Shown: positions 48,210-60,519 of the stretch, piece by piece
Position numbering within the stretch: the stretch's first letter is position 1
Layout: each line of letters begins with the position of its first letter
Origin: Leptodactylus fallax
Lineage: Eukaryota > Chordata > Amphibia > Anura > Leptodactylidae
Length of the DNA: 64,000 bases
Direction: 5' to 3'
Assembly: GCA_947044405.1 (NCBI GenBank)
Contig: CAMRHE010000012.1
Coordinates: forward strand, 13,222,001 to 13,286,000
Position numbers and translations under genes: made by a program
Notes under the pieces: generated by a model
What the model was told of the DNA's origin: nothing
Databases searched by the model: none
The model's input: the letters and a program-made list of their open reading frames with translations, nothing else

Positions 48210-48211
<2 letters not shown>
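46590..48211 (+). mobile_element. Tc1/mariner element E
   Basis: The inverted ends of about 210 bp are CAGTCATATGAAAAGTTTGG at left and CCAAACTTTTTCATATGAC at right, with TA at 46588-46589. The arms include GATATATCTAATAACTGATG and its inverse. Encodes a badly decayed transposase. The right tip merges into a (TA)n tract. Confidence 0.9.
46980..47985 (+). pseudogene. Tc1-like transposase E, multiple frameshifts
   Basis: Begins MGSSKQLSNDLKIKIVQ (46980), then shifts frame near 47085 into VRKWKTTGTVLVKPRSGRPR, the HTH end and GRPR motif. Later pieces are LYGRVMRKKP, VKVEGRMDSTQYQQILENNV (47590s), [14 protein letters not shown] with the second catalytic aspartate, and a degraded PEYH segment where PDLNIIEHLWD is expected near 47795. 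At least four frameshifts; long dead. Confidence 0.85.

Positions 48212-48249
<38 letters not shown>
48212..48249. repeat. (TA)n tract between two Tc1 elements
   Basis: About 19 TA units joining the right end of element E to the left end of element F. TA is the Tc1 target. Confidence 0.95.
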
Positions 48250-48252
<3 letters not shown>

Positions 48253-49816
48253 TCATGGCCAAAAGTTTTGAGAATGATACAAATATTAATTTTTACAAAG
48301 TCTACTGCTTCAGTTTTTCTAATGGCAATTTGCATATACTCCAGAATGTTATAAAGAGTGATCAGCTTAACAGCAATTACTTGCAAAGTCAATATTTGCC
48401 TAGAAAATGAACTTTATCCCCCAAAACACATTTCAACATCATTGCAGCCCTTCCTTAAAAGGACCACCTAACATCGTTTCAGTGATTGCTCCATTAACAC
48501 AGGTGTGGGTGTTGATGAGGACAGGGCTGGAGATCAATCTGTCATGATTAAGTAAGAATGACACCACTGGACACTTTAAAAGGAGGCTGGTGCTTGCCAT
48601 CATTGTTTCTCTTCTGTTAACCATGGTTATCTCTAAAGAAACACGTGCAGTCATCATTGCACTGCACAAAAATGGCCTAACTGGGAAGAGTATTGCAGCT
48701 AGAAAGATTGCACCTCAGTCAACAATCTATCACATCATCAAGAACTTCAAGGAGAGAGGTTCCATTGGTGCCAAAAAGGCTCCAGGGCGCCCAAGAAAGA
48801 CCAGCAAGCGGCAGGACCGTCTCTTAAAAGTGTTTCAGCTGTGGGATCGGGCTACCAGCAGTGCAGAGCTTGCTGAGGAATGGCAGCAGGCAGGTGTGAG
48901 TGCATCTGCACGCACTGTGAGGCGGAGACTCTTGGAGCAAGGCCTGGTCTCAAGGAGGGCAGCAAAGAAGCCACTTCTCTCCAGAAAAAACATCAGGGAC
49001 AGACTGATATTCTGCAAAAGGTAGAGGGAGTGGACTGCTGAGGACTGGGGTAAAGTCATTTTCTCTGATGAATCCCCTTTTCGATTGTTTGGAACATCTG
49101 GAAAACAGCTTATTCGGAGAAGAAGAGGTGAGCGCTACCACCAGTCTTGTCTCATGCCAACTGTAAAGCATCCTGAAACCATTCATGTGTGGGGTTGCTT
49201 CTCAGCCAAGGGAATCGGCTCTCTCACAGTCTTGCCTAAAAACACAGCCATGAATAAAGAATGGTACCAGAATGTCCTCCAAGAGCAACTTCTCCCAACC
49301 GTCCAAGAGCAGTTTGGCGCTCAACAATGCCTTTTCCAGCATGATGGAGCACCTTGGCATAAAGCAAAGGTGATAACTAAATGGCTCAGGGAACAAAACA
49401 TAGAGATTTTGGGTCCATGGCCTGGAAACTCCCCAGATCTTAATCCCATTGAGAACTTGTGGTCAATCATCAAGAGACGGGTAGACAAACAAAAACCAAC
49501 AAATTCAGACAAAATTAAAGCATTGATTCTGCAAGAATGGACTGCTATCAGTCAGGATTTGGTCCAGAAGTTGATTGAGAGCATGCCAGGGAGAATTGCA
49601 GAGGTCCTGAAGAAGAAGGGTCAACACTGCAAATATTGACTTGCTGCATTAACTCATTCTAACTGTCAATATAAGCTTCTGTTACTCATAATATGAATGC
49701 AATTATATTTCTGTATGTGATAAAAACATCTGACAAACACACATAAAAACCAGAGGGCAGCAGATCATGTGAAAATATAATATTTGTGTCATTCTCAAAA
49801 CTTTTGGCCATGACTG
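48250..49816 (+). mobile_element. Tc1/mariner element F, 1567 bp
   Basis: The ends CAGTCATGGCCAAAAGTTTT and AAAACTTTTGGCCATGACTG match over about 30 bases with one change. TA lies on both sides (48248-48249, 49817-49818). The short terminal repeats differ from the 200-270 bp ends of elements B and E. One internal stop in the transposase. Confidence 0.94.
48623..49639 (+). pseudogene. Tc1-like transposase F, one nonsense codon
   Basis: A 338-codon frame from MVISKETRAVIIALHKNGLT. It has the first HTH (about residues 4-45), a KKAPGRPRKTSKRQ linker with the GRPR motif (about residues 55-60), a second HTH, VIFSDESPFRLFG (first aspartate), CLFQHDGAPWHKAK (second aspartate; this family has HDGAPWH where others have QDNDPKH) and [19 protein letters not shown] (glutamate). 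The break is TAG at 49022-49024 in CKR, stop, REWTAEDW, just before the first catalytic aspartate. Otherwise open to KKKGQHCKY. Confidence 0.93.
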
Positions 49817-49818
49817 TA

Positions 49819-50914
49819 CACTGTATATCCACACTACTTGATTTGGAAGAATTAAGCTAAAAAGTGGCCTATTGATTAACAATTAAATATTACAGACCAG
49901 GCAGAAAGGTTGGACGGAGGTGAAATTCTGGGTTTCCTTTGATAGGTACAATAATTACAAAGCTTACGTTTGAAGTTCAAGAGGACACCCTTAGGATACA
50001 GTATTTGGAAAGTATAAATTACATTACTTTCTGCTCTAGTGATTTATTTTTCAGACCAAGATGGTTGTGAAACATGATGTGATTTAAAATTTCATCCCAC
50101 CATGGAAGTGCTTAAGGGGAACAATGATTTCCCTCTATAAGTATGCAATCTGTAATACTTAAGTGCCTTATCTAACACTAAATCAGAAAGAAATCTGAAT
50201 AATAAAAACAAGCCCCCAGGAGAAAAATCGTACACAATAGGAGGCTCCTTTTGTTCTTTTAAGAGTGGACAAGAACCACACTGGGTATTAAATTGATGTC
50301 CTAGGTTGATTGTACCAAGTTTTTTTTTTTTCCATTAGCCTGCTTAGTAAGTTGTTTTCATTTCTATATTTCCCAATTAAGAAGCTCTATTTATAATTAA
50401 CATAGCTCACATAGTCAGTCAATGTTACATTATGCAACCTTTTAGCAAATCTCTCACTGATCATCTCCATCTTCAATGGGAGATTATTGGGGTGGGGGGG
50501 TGGCAAAGGTTCAGCACTTAAAGGGAACCTACTAATTACACCTTCTATCTCTCTTTTGACATTAGGGAGTGAGGGGACTGTGAGGGACATGCAATCATGT
50601 CCAGGAGATGTGACTCGGTTGAAGCTGCTCCCCGTCCACCATGACTACTTACGGTTCATTTGCATATGACTTTTTATGCTTCAACAGTAAGATTACAGAA
50701 TGGAAAGGGAATTACTTCATCCTGCACATGATGGGGAAAAGTTTGTGATGGAAAAATCACCTGACTCAGTTCTCTCAGTTTCTCGGATTCTGTCCCTCCT
50801 GGCTTGCAACAAGTTACGATAACTAGCACGTCAACAAACAGGAAGCATCTCACAATCATCCCGAACCTCCCAATCTGATTGTAGAGGTTTCTTGTGACAA
50901 AAAACTTGGCTTTC
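49819..50914. other. No gene recognised
   Basis: AT-rich spacer. Short frames only. Confidence 0.5.
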
Positions 50915-51130
50915 AGGCTAAGGCCCCACGTAGTGAGCCACAGCCAAAAAACGCTGCAAGCGTTTTTGAACTCACAGCATTTCCACTGCGGATCTTTTCT
51001 CAATTGTGTGGATGGGATTAGCCAGAATACTGTGCAGGTAATGTAAAACGCAGCATTTTTTGCTGCAGCATTTGCGCCATGGCCAAAATGTGTTTTCACA
51101 ACGTGAAGCCCCGGCCTCATTCTGGCTTTT
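50915..51130. repeat. GGCCCCACGTAGTGAGCC-type palindromic repeat
   Basis: Starts GGCTAAGGCCCCACGTAGTG and ends CACAACGTGAAGCCCCGGCC, so the ends are inverted copies. The inner AAACGCTGCAAGCGTTTTTG is itself a palindrome. The complete inverted ends here suggest a non-autonomous DNA transposon family for all related copies. Confidence 0.6.
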
Positions 51131-51419
51131 ATATCCTTCCCACATGCCATAGATTGGAGCTAGGTGCTTGTCATGGCCGTAAGTGTTGGCACCCCAGAAA
51201 TTTTTCCAGAAAATGAAGTATTTCTCCCAGAAAATTATTGCAATTACATATCTTTTGTTATACACATGTTTATTTCCTTTGTGTGTATTGGAGCAACACA
51301 AAAAAAAAACAAGAAAAAAAAAAGCCAAAAATGATATAATTTCACGTAAAAGTCCAAAAATGTGCCAGAAAAAATTACTGGCACCCTCAACTTAATATTT
51401 GGTTGCACACCCTTTGGAA

Positions 51420-53235
51420 AAAAATAACTGGAATCAATCACTTCCTATAACCATCAACATGCTTCTTACACTTCTCAACTGGAATTTTGGACCACTCTTC
51501 TTTTGCAAACTGCTCCAGATCTCATGTTTGAAGGATGCCTTCTCCCAACAGCAATTGTAATATCTCTCCACAGGTGTTCAATGGGATTCATTGCTGGTCA
51601 CTTCAGAACTCTCCAGCGTTTTGTTTCCATCCATTTCTGGGTGCTTTTTGAAGTTTGTTTGGGGTCATTGTCCTGCTGAAAGACCCATGACCTAGGACAC
51701 AAACCCAGCTTTCTGACAATGGGCCCTACATTGCGACCCAAAATCCTTTGGTGATCTTCAGATTTCATGATGCCTTGCACACAGTTAAGGCACCCAGTGC
51801 TAAAGACAGCAAAACAACCTCAAAACATCTTTTAACCTCCACCATATTTTACTGTTGGTGTTGTGTTCTTTCCTTTGTAGGTCATATTCGGTTTTTGGTA
51901 AACAGTAGAATGATGTGCTTTACCAAAAAGCTCTATCTTGTTCTCATCTGTCCACAAGAAGTTTTTCCAGAAGGATTTTGGCTTACTCACGTACATTTTG
52001 GCAAACTGCAGTCTAGCTTTTTTATGTCTCTGTGTCTGCAGTGGGGTCTTCCTGGGCTCCTTCCATAGCGTTTCATTTCATTCAAATGTCGACGGATACC
52101 GTATTTTTCTAACTATAAGACGCTCTTTTTTCCCCACAAATTAGGGAGGAAAATGGGGGGGGGGGGGTGTCTTATAGTCCGAATGTTTTGGAGGAGCGAT
52201 GCTGTGGACCCTGGGCTTGGAGGAGAGGGTGTCCCGGTGGTGCGAACCCATCCCAAGTAATAGCATGGCGGATGCCGGGTCTGTAAAGATAGTTGCGGTT
52301 ACTCTGCTGCAGAGTGGTCGCCATAGCTACCGTGTCTCCGCTATAATGTACAGCAGAGACTCGGAGCTAATGTCCGCAATCAGAGTTCACTCTCGCGGGC
52401 ATTACTACCTGTAAGCCCCCGCAAAGTATTAAAACATCCCCCGGGGTCGGTGGGTACCTTTCTTGTTGCAGGCAAGCTCCCAGTCTTGTCATATTAATAG
52501 TAATGTACAGAATATCCCATAGACTGCAATACAGTTGTTTTGCAGTCTATGGGATTTGCAATCAAATGATTGCTAGTTCAAGCCCCCTAGGGAGGGGGGG
52601 CTAATAAAATAGTAAAAAAAAAAAGTTAAAAAAAAAAAAAAAATACTAAAAATTCTAAATCACTCCCTTTCCCTAGAATACATATAAAAGTAGAAAATTA
52701 CTGTGAAAAACCTACACCTTAGGTATCCCTGTGTCTGAAAACACCCAGTCTACAAACTTATAAAAATATTTTTCCTGTAGGGTCAACGTTGTAGCGGGAA
52801 AAAAGTAAAAAGTGCCGAACTGCCATTTTTTTCACTGTTTCGCCTCTGATTTGAATAAAAAGTGATCAAAGCAATAGGCATTCCCCAAAATGGTATAACT
52901 AAAAAGTACACCTGGCCCAGCAAAAAAAAGATGCCCTATGTCTTGCAGCTGTTGCAAAACTACAACTCCCATATGTTATTTATGCTATTAAATATCCATC
53001 CGGACTATCCTGCGTTGCCATGTTTCATCAATTTTTCTCTTCCATCCACAGCCATAGCTACAGTGCCATGGGTTGTAAACTTGTTGATTATGTTGCGCAC
53101 CGTAGACAAAGGAACATCAAGACCTCTGGAGATGGACTTGTAACCTTGAGATTATTGATATTTTTCCAAAATTTTGGTTCTCAAGTCCTCAGACAGTTCT
53201 CTTCACCTCTGTCTGCTCTTCATGCTTAGTGTGGC
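51420..53235 (-). pseudogene. Tc1-like transposase G, split remnant
   Basis: The C-terminal half is read on the minus strand from about 52090 down to 51400 and includes [20 protein letters not shown] (second aspartate, at 51640-51690). The N-terminal half is at about 53235-53010 with the helix-turn-helix near 53100-53190. Multiple stops and frameshifts. It resembles element D in sequence and overall plan. Confidence 0.75.
52095..53005. mobile_element. Unclassified insertion in Tc1 element G
   Basis: Starts with the inverted pair AACTATAAGACGC and GTGTCTTATAGTCCGAATG (52111-52123 and 52167-52185), a hairpin around a 13-G run. The middle is AT-rich with (A)n runs, and it ends in AACTACAACTCCCATATG. 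The element is placed by the break in transposase similarity; its own ends and target duplication are not clear. Confidence 0.5.
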
Positions 53236-53568
53236 ACACACAGATACATAATGCAAGGACTGAGTCAACTTCTCTCCTTTCTATCTGGTTTCAGGTGTGA
53301 TTTTCTTATTGCCCACACCCGTTACCCACACAATTTTGAAAAGGTGCCAACAATTTTGTCCAGCCCATTTTTGAAGTTTTGTGTGAAATAATGTCCAATT
53401 AGCCTTTTTCTCTCTGTTTTTTGTGTTGTTCCAATACACACAAAGGAAATAAACATGTGTATAACAAAACATATTAATTAAATAATTTTCTGAGAGAAAT
53501 ACTTCAGGGGTGCCAACACTTACAGCCATGACTGTATATATACTGTTCCCCAGTGCTCTCCGCACAGT

Positions 53569-54975
53569 CAGGGGCGTAACTATTGGGGTAGCAGCTGCCA
53601 CAGGGCCCGGGACATTACAGGGCCCCGCGGGCCCCCGATGCTTTTTTTTTTTTTTTTTAATAGGCCGTTACCTGCTGGAGTAACCCCAGCAGGTAATGGG
53701 TCCTATATACTTACCGTTCCCCGGGGTCCCGCTCACGGCCGCCTGCGCTGCCGATTCTGCGGAAGCAGCTGTGAGCAGGAGCATGGATCGGTATGTGAGG
53801 CCGCAGGCCGAACACCACAACCAATGCTATCATTATACTCCGGGGTCGTTGAAAAGACCCCGGAGTATAGTAATCGGAGGCCCAGGAGAGGTGAGGGAAC
53901 ATAAAAAACACTGTACTTACCTCTCCTGCGCTTCTCCAGGCTTCGGGCCTGTTTGGTGACGTCGCAGACGTCAGCGGACGTCATTTTGCGTCGCGACGCC
54001 GGCCCGCGTCATGTGACGCCGGCCTGGTCCAAGATTGAAGAAGGCCGAAGTAGCGCACGGGCATGCACCGGAGCGAGGAACATGTAAGCAACGTTGTTTT
54101 TTTATGTTTCTATCCTCCCCTGGGTCTCCGATCATTATACTCTGGGGTCTGAAAAGACCCCAGAGTATAATAATTGTTCATGGGTGGTCCACAATGGGAC
54201 ATATAATAGTGTGTGCAGGGGCCACTATGGGGTAAAATACTCAGTGCAGGAGCCACTATGGGGAATAATAGTGTGTGCAGGGGCCACTATGGGGCATGAT
54301 ACTGTGTGCAGGGGCCAATATGGGGAATGATAGTGTGTGCAGGGGCCACTATGGGATGTAATACTGTGTGCAGGGGCCACTATGGGGCATGATACTGTGT
54401 GCAGGGGCCACTATGGGGCATGATACTGTGTGCAGGGGCCACTATGGGACATGATACGGTGTGCAGGGGCCACTATGGGACATGATACGGTGTGCAGGGG
54501 CCACTATGGGGCATGATACTGTGTGCAGGGGCCACTATGGGGCATGATACTGTGTGCAGGGGCCACTATGGGGCATGATACTGTGTGCAGGGGCCACTAT
54601 GGGGCATGATACTGTGTACAAGGGCCACTATGGGACATGATACTGTGTGCAGGGGCCACTATGGGGCATGATACTGTGTGCAGGGGCCACTATGTGGCAT
54701 GATACTGTGTGCAGGGGCCACTATGGGACATGATATTGTGTGCAGGGGCCACTATGGGGCATGATACTGTGTGCAGAGGCCACTATGGGGCATAATACTG
54801 TGTGCAGGAGCCACTATGGCACATAATAGTGTGCGCAGGAATGCGTTTTTTTGGGGGGAGGGGGTTGGAGGGGGTGGTCCGGGGGGCGGCAATTGGGGGT
54901 AGCGGTTCGGGGGGGGGGGGGGGCCCATGTCAAATTGTTCGCCTTGGGGCCCGGCCATTCCTAGTTACGCCACTG
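53569..54975. mobile_element. hAT-type MITE (CAGGGGCGTAACTA ends) with large minisatellite
   Basis: Ends CAGGGGCGTAACTATTGGGG and CATTCCTAGTTACGCCACTG, flanked by CGCACAGT (53561-53568) and CGCACATT (54976-54983), an 8-bp duplication with one mismatch. Two hairpins (53830-53870 and 54133-54170, ACTCTGGGGTCT and inverse) bracket a CG-rich core with splice-donor-like sites. The rest is the minisatellite. Confidence 0.9.
54205..54840. repeat. 31-bp minisatellite, about 20 copies
   Basis: The unit contains GTGTGCAGGGGCCACTATGG and GCATGATACT. Units are head to tail without unique spacers, with scattered single-base changes (GGGGCA, GGGACA, GTGGCA variants). Confidence 0.95.
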
Positions 54976-54983
54976 CGCACATT

Positions 54984-57059
54984 ATAATGCGGCCCCACAC
55001 AGTATAATGTTCCGGAGCGGCCCCACACAGTTTTTTTCTTCAGGTACTGCGGATACATCCAAGAATGTAAGTATAGGGGGTACAGAGTTAATACTGACAT
55101 CCAGATCCTGTTGCTTTGGGGAATCCTAAGGCACCTGTACTTCAAAGAAATACATTAACATTATAAATAGCACATGGTAGGTAGGGGAGCCTGTTGCAGA
55201 TTTTGCATTGGGCCCCTTTATGGCTTCTCATAAAATTGACTTCAGTGCATGATTATCAGACTTAAAGATTGTATGTCACCTACACTTTTTTTATTATTAG
55301 AGCCAAATGCTTAAACATGTTCTTTTACTAATCTGTTTTTAACTTGTGATTGTTGATTTATTTATTCCATTTTCTGTATATGTTTATGCTGCAGCCATCT
55401 TGCCTAAACTGCTGCTCTGTTGTACTAACAGCACTCATAGATGAGGTCAAATGGACTATAGGAAACTATTATCTGGAGAGGACTATTTTATTTGTTTGTC
55501 TTGCTTACATAGAGCCAATATATTCTGCATTGTGTTATAGATATCATATAGATAACATATCCCTAGTAGGGCTCACAGTCTCATATTTGTATGTCTGTAC
55601 AGATATGTATGAGAGAGTGTTGTGGGCATGCTCAGTGCAGAAGTCACCATGCAGGGAAAGGGAGGAGGTGTCCTGTTTCCATCACCTATTTTGAATGGTG
55701 GATAGCGTATTATCTGTTTTCGGCTAAATAGTATGAGTGTTACCTGTAATTGTAATCCTGCCTGTGATGCTAGTGAGATTACTGAGAAGAACAGGAAATA
55801 TCAATTTCTGAACCAGATAAGATTGCCAGATTAAAATCTGCACAATTTTAGAATAAAAAAAATAGGGACAACAAAAATTACGGACCATGTTACAATGTAG
55901 ACAAGACTTCAGGATTCCAGTCAAAACATTTATCACTTATCTACTAAAAAAGTGAGAAATTTCAAATAGATGGGGGTCCAACCACAGACTGTTTCTGTCT
56001 GCGCCATATACTATCACTGGTTTGGCACACCCTCAAGTACTGCTATATTTTATTCTTCATAGTGGTCATGGGCTAAGGGGTTGGGAGATGATGCTTCTCT
56101 GGGGAGGGGGTATTAGAAGTTGGACCTTCACTGATATAAAATGTATCACCTATCCAGTGGATAAATGATAAATGTTTTAGGATCAAATACCCCTTTAACT
56201 GCACACAGACTGCAGGTCGTCATAAAACAGTAATATATTAGAGTATTATTGTTTATGCAGGTCCCTGATGCATTAGTGTATGTGACAGTTGATACAATAT
56301 AACTGCACATAATTGTAACCTGTTGTGACCAGCGTATGTTCTTTCTAAAGATACATACATCCAGGACTCTATGAAAACATGATCATACATGCAGTTAGTT
56401 CTGCTTTGAACTGAAGTCCCTCTGATCTTCATGCCCAGTTAATATTTCAAGGTGTGTCCTGCTACTTATGTTAGCATTCTGTGTGTGAACGATTACCTGC
56501 TTCTGACCTTTGCTTGCCTGAATATTGAGACTGTGCTGACTATTCTTGTCAGTCACATCCAAGTGGTAGAAGGAGGTGGCATCTAATAGTAATAGTATTT
56601 GGGACCATTTAAACTGCAGTGTAATACCAGGTATTTCCTCAAAGTAAGAAAACGCTCAATATTTAAACAGATATTATTCTGTGACATCAGTTTGTATCAA
56701 CTGCCTTTCGTCTCTGATCCTAAGGATAAGTTCACACATAGGAATTTGCAGCGGATTTTAAGACTGAATTTGACATGGCATCCACCTGAAATCTTCCACC
56801 CATTCATTTCAATGGGAGGCAGTAGCTGATTTTTTCAGCTAGCGAAAAAACAACAAAATACAAAAAAACGGAAAATCTAAGAAATATATGGATGTTTAGG
56901 TGGTAAGTAACAACAAAGAAAATGGAAGGAAAACATCTAAAACTTAGCTTTTATTAAGGAACACAGTCCACTAAAAGTAAAAATTATACTATAATGTGTA
57001 TGTGTAATCATGTGCAGCCGCACATATGATATGATACAATTCCGCTAATAAAACTTGCG
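54984..57059. other. No gene recognised
   Basis: Contains a right end of a T2-like element near 56170-56196 (ATACCCCTTTAA) and a dispersed repeat near 56725-56850 (GGATAAGTTCACACATAGG). The 114-codon frame at 55350-55694 is hydrophobic but has no recognised motif. Confidence 0.5.
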
Positions 57060-57440
57060 TATAATTTGCAGCACAGTATCACTGATAAACCTTATGGTCA
57101 AATATTTATTATAATGGCTGATAATTTTACCATCATCATACAGATCTGTGCATGCCCACAACGCTAAAGTTAGCAGCAACTGTGACTAATGATAGCTGTC
57201 ACTATCTGCAGTCTATGCACACATGGGCACTATTACTTTATAAACATATATTTCCATAGAGAGATAGTATTGTATAGCTAGTGCCTCTGTGTTTGTGAGT
57301 GACCCGCCCTGAATCCACAGCTGCTTGCTAGTGTGAATTGCGGCTAACTCATGAACTGACTAAACATGCTGAAGACCACGTATTACCATAAATACAATCT
57401 GTCTCAGCTCCGCTGATGAAACTTGCAGCACAGATAAAGC
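57060..57440. repeat. Partial tandem duplication of the Penelope left arm end
   Basis: 57100-57420 resembles 57450-57631 plus 59157-59290: both contain TTTACCATCAT, CTGTGCATG, GCAGCAACTGTG, CACATGGGCACTATTA and CAGCTGCTTGCTAGTGTG in the same order. The unit without the hAT insertion is about 350-400 bp. It is more diverged than the two inverted arms are from each other. Confidence 0.7.
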
Positions 57441-57631
57441 TGATGGTTGGCTATTTGTTATAATTTTACCATCATACTACAAATCTGTGCATGTCCACAA
57501 TGCTAGAATTAGCAGCAACTGTGGCTCTTAATAGCTGTCACTATCTGCAGTCTATCCACACATGGGCACTATTAGTTTATAAACATATATCTCAATAAAG
57601 AGACATTATATTATATAACTAGTGCCTATAT

Positions 57632-59156
57632 CAGGGGTAGGCAACCTTTTTTGTTCGGCGTGCCGATTTTAGATGAGGTACTCGGATTGCTGGTCAATAA
57701 TTGTAAGTCTGACGACCCCTAAACTAAAGTCATATACCACAAACCATAATACAGAAGTGCTGCCACCAGATGCTTTAGGATACATGCGTTTACTGCTATT
57801 TCCTGGGACTCTCCTGTACTTTCCGATTAGAAGCAATGAATGTACATGTGCAGCCGCCAATTAGTGGTAAATGTATGTGTCCAGGAGCACGGTATGACAG
57901 CAGTCTTATGGTGAAAACACACTATGTATCTGGATTCAGCTATATTCTTAGGCCACTGGAACTTTTAGCTTGATGTAAATCTGCGTTCACATGGTGCAGC
58001 CCCTGCACACCGTATTATGCCCCATAGCGGCCCCTGCACACTCATTTATGTCCCATAGCGACCCCTGCACACGGTATTATGTCCCATAGCGGCCCCTGCA
58101 CACGGTATTATGTCCCATAGTGGCCCCTTCACACGGTATTATGTCCCATAGTGGCCTCTGCACACGGTATTATGTCCCATAGCGGCCCCTGCACACGGTA
58201 TTATGTCCCATAGCGGCCCCTGCACACGGTATTATGTCCCATAGCGGCCCCTTCACACGGTATTATGTCCCATAGTGGCCCCTTCACACGGTATTATGTC
58301 CCATAGTGGCCTCTGCACACGGTATTATGTCCCATAGCGGCCCATGCACACGGTATTATGTCCCATAGCGGCCTCTGCACACCGTATTATGTCCCATAGC
58401 GGCCCCTGCACATGGTATTATGTCCCATAGCGGCCCCTGCACACCGTATTATGTCCCATAGCGGCCCCTGCACACCGTATTATGTCCCATAGTGGCTCCT
58501 GCACACCGTATTATGTCCCATAGCGGCCCCTGCACACAGTATTATGCCCTATAGTGCTCCCTGCACACCGTATTATGTTTCATATCGGCCCCTGCACACG
58601 GTATAACATTCTAACTTTTATAATTTTCGCCACTCACTAACTATAATTATACTGTGGTGTCTCTTCAGACCCCAGAGTATAATAAGGAGAGGGCCAAGAG
58701 AGGTGACAAACATAAAAAAACAATGTACTTACCTTTTCCTGCACTCCGCAGCAGCTCTGTTCTCTTCGGGCGCTTCTGCCTGTAGTCAGCGACTGCTGAT
58801 TGGTTCTCAGCGGTCACGTCGCGTCATTATGCGTAATGACGTCGGACGTGACCCCAGAAGTCCTGTCAGCGGTCTCTTACGTCAGGCAGAAGCGCCGAAG
58901 AGCAAACAGTGGCTGCGGAGAGCAGGAAAGGTAAGTACATTGTTTTTGTTTGTTTTTTTTGTGTTTCATCACTTCTCCTGAGCCTCCGCTTATTATGCTC
59001 GGGGGTCTGAAGAGACCCCTGAGTATAATAACAGCAGTTTCATTTGGCCGTGTTTGGTCCTATCGAAACTGCTGGGTGAGGACTCGGGTCGCCGTGCCAG
59101 GGAAATATGCCTCGCGTGCCGCTCTTGGCATGCGTGCCAGGGGTTGCCGACCCCTA
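57632..59156. mobile_element. hAT-type MITE in the Penelope arm
   Basis: Begins CAGGGGTAGGCAACCTTTT and ends GGGTTGCCGACCCCTA, the same family as 31502-32674. The flanking 8-bp duplication GCCTATAT is perfect (57624-57631 and 59157-59164). The right inverted arm near 63797-63815 preserves the uninterrupted site with one copy of GCCTATAT. It holds the second large 31-bp minisatellite, hairpins and opposed AGGTAAGTAC motifs (58722-58731 on the minus strand, 58929-58938 on the plus strand). Confidence 0.96.
57998..58610. repeat. 31-bp minisatellite, about 19 copies (complement orientation)
   Basis: The unit contains TATTATGTCCCATAGCGGCC and CCTGCACACGG. It is the reverse complement, with diverged bases, of the unit at 54205-54840. 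Confidence 0.94.
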
Positions 59157-59321
59157 GCCTATATGCTTATGAGTGACCCTCTCTGAACCCACAGCTGCTT
59201 GCTAGTGTGAATTGCGGCTAAACAAACCGACTAAACCTACTGAGCACAATGTATTGGCATACATACAATCTGTCTCAGTGCTATTGAAGTTGTCTGTCTG
59301 TCTCCCTAACGTTGCTGAAAA

Positions 59322-59371
59322 ATACCACTACGCGTTTCGCCATAGGTAAGCTATCGCTCATCAGGAGATAT
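59322..59371 (-). ncRNA. Hammerhead-ribozyme-like motif, left Penelope arm
   Basis: On the minus strand: stem I strand ATATCTC, conserved CTGATGA, stem II GCGATAG with loop CTTAC and CTATGGC (6 of 7 pairs), GAAA, then ACGCGT and A as the cleavage residue, then the second stem I strand GTGGTAT (6 of 7 pairs counting G-U). ACGCGT is self-complementary, so stem III could form only between two copies, as proposed for minimal hammerheads in Penelope-like elements. All core bases are standard. Confidence 0.72.
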
Positions 59372-60519
59372 AAGCTATAAATATGTCAGACTAACAAAAT
59401 GACTTACAGAGACAAACAAAAAAGCAGGACAGGAGTTGACCACCGGCTAGTGACACCACCCCCACCACCTTCCTTTCTGCCTGCCTGCCGTTAGTGGTGT
59501 GACCGCTGAGGCGCGGCCGTAGGCATGGTGTCTGAAATAGATGCGGTAAAATGATACGCCCATGGGGTGTGTGGCTTGGGCCTAGAAGGACCAATCAGGA
59601 GTTAGGGGAGGGCAAACCTGACCATCCCCCCTGAGACATCCAATCAGCACATGTTAACCAAGCACTATCTCCTACTATGGGCGGATTAGAGGACTATCAA
59701 AGTGTCCTTTGTCTCTATGGAGACTATAGTGGCTAAATAATAACTAAAAGGTAAGTATTAATACATTCCGGGATAGTGGAAATCCGAGGCCAGTGTAGCA
59801 ATCATATAGTGGGCATATAGAGGCAGTGATCAGGATCACACGCAGTAAATACAGATTAATAAAGGCTGAAGAGAACCTGGATAGTGCTACAATGAGCTCT
59901 ATCAAGACTTGATCCATACCGCAGAACATACGGATTGGTATATATAAAAGATGGTCGCATAAGTACATAGCATGACATCGGCACGTGATGTATTTGCCTA
60001 CAACTATAAGACCATTCAATATACAGACCTATGGCATAAATGCGGCTTAAGATAAGAAATCTCATTTGTTCGTGCAGCCTCTTACAGATATATATGGATG
60101 AAAAATATCAAACCACCACTTCATTTCCATTAGACCCATTATGTGGTGGTACTATCTCTGTATGAAACAGGAGGCCAAAGCAGCAACCCAGTCTATGATA
60201 TAAAAGGGGGGTCTCTTTAAAAGCTACATTGAAGGAGAGTGGAAGTAAAATATGGGAGGTCATAACTAACCTATATGATCTATATTGATGTGAACAGTAT
60301 ATGCTACTCTTTCCCGTACATGTCTAAAAAGTACACGGCCCATCTAAGCGATATGCACCATATCGCAAAAGAAGAGGAAGCACCAGAACAAAAGGAGATG
60401 CCAACTGATGGAGCAGGGATAAAAAGTGCATGCCATAGTGATTGATAGGCATATAATTAATAAATTTCTCTTAATGTCCATCGCTGCATATCCAGATCAC
60501 TACAAAATGCCTAAAGAAA

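Larger units (their letters stand above)
51169..53534 (-). mobile_element. Tc1/mariner element G, decayed and interrupted
   Basis: The right end is CTTACAGCCATGACTG, followed by TA (53535-53536). The left end GTCATGGCCGTAAGTG has a mutated tip. Arms of about 200 bp pair (ACACATGTTTATTTCCTTTG and inverse). About 0.9 kb of unrelated sequence (roughly 52095-53005) lies inside the transposase region. Confidence 0.85.
57440..60192. repeat. Left inverted arm of Penelope-like element (with hAT insertion)
   Basis: After removing 57632-59156 and one TSD, this arm is the near-exact reverse complement of 62776-64000. Shared landmarks are ACTTCATTTCCATTAGACCC near 60118, CACGTGATGTATTTGCC near 59983 and TAGCTTATATCTCC on the minus strand near 59375. 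The inner edge is near 60192, at GCAGCAACCCAG. Confidence 0.88.

Noticed and set aside
48127..48392. Frames reading YIYIYIYI on both strands
   Set aside because: Translation of the (TA)n tract.
54205..54840. Regular 31-bp repeats resembling a CRISPR array
   Set aside because: Units are head to tail with no unique spacers, lie inside a hAT MITE of a eukaryotic genome, and have no cas-like genes nearby.
55350..55694. Hydrophobic 114-codon frame, possible membrane protein
   Set aside because: AT-rich sequence gives Leu/Tyr/Ile-rich frames by chance; no conserved motif, no signal for a gene.
57998..58610. Second 31-bp array as CRISPR-like
   Set aside because: Same reason; it is the complement of the first array and part of a hAT MITE.
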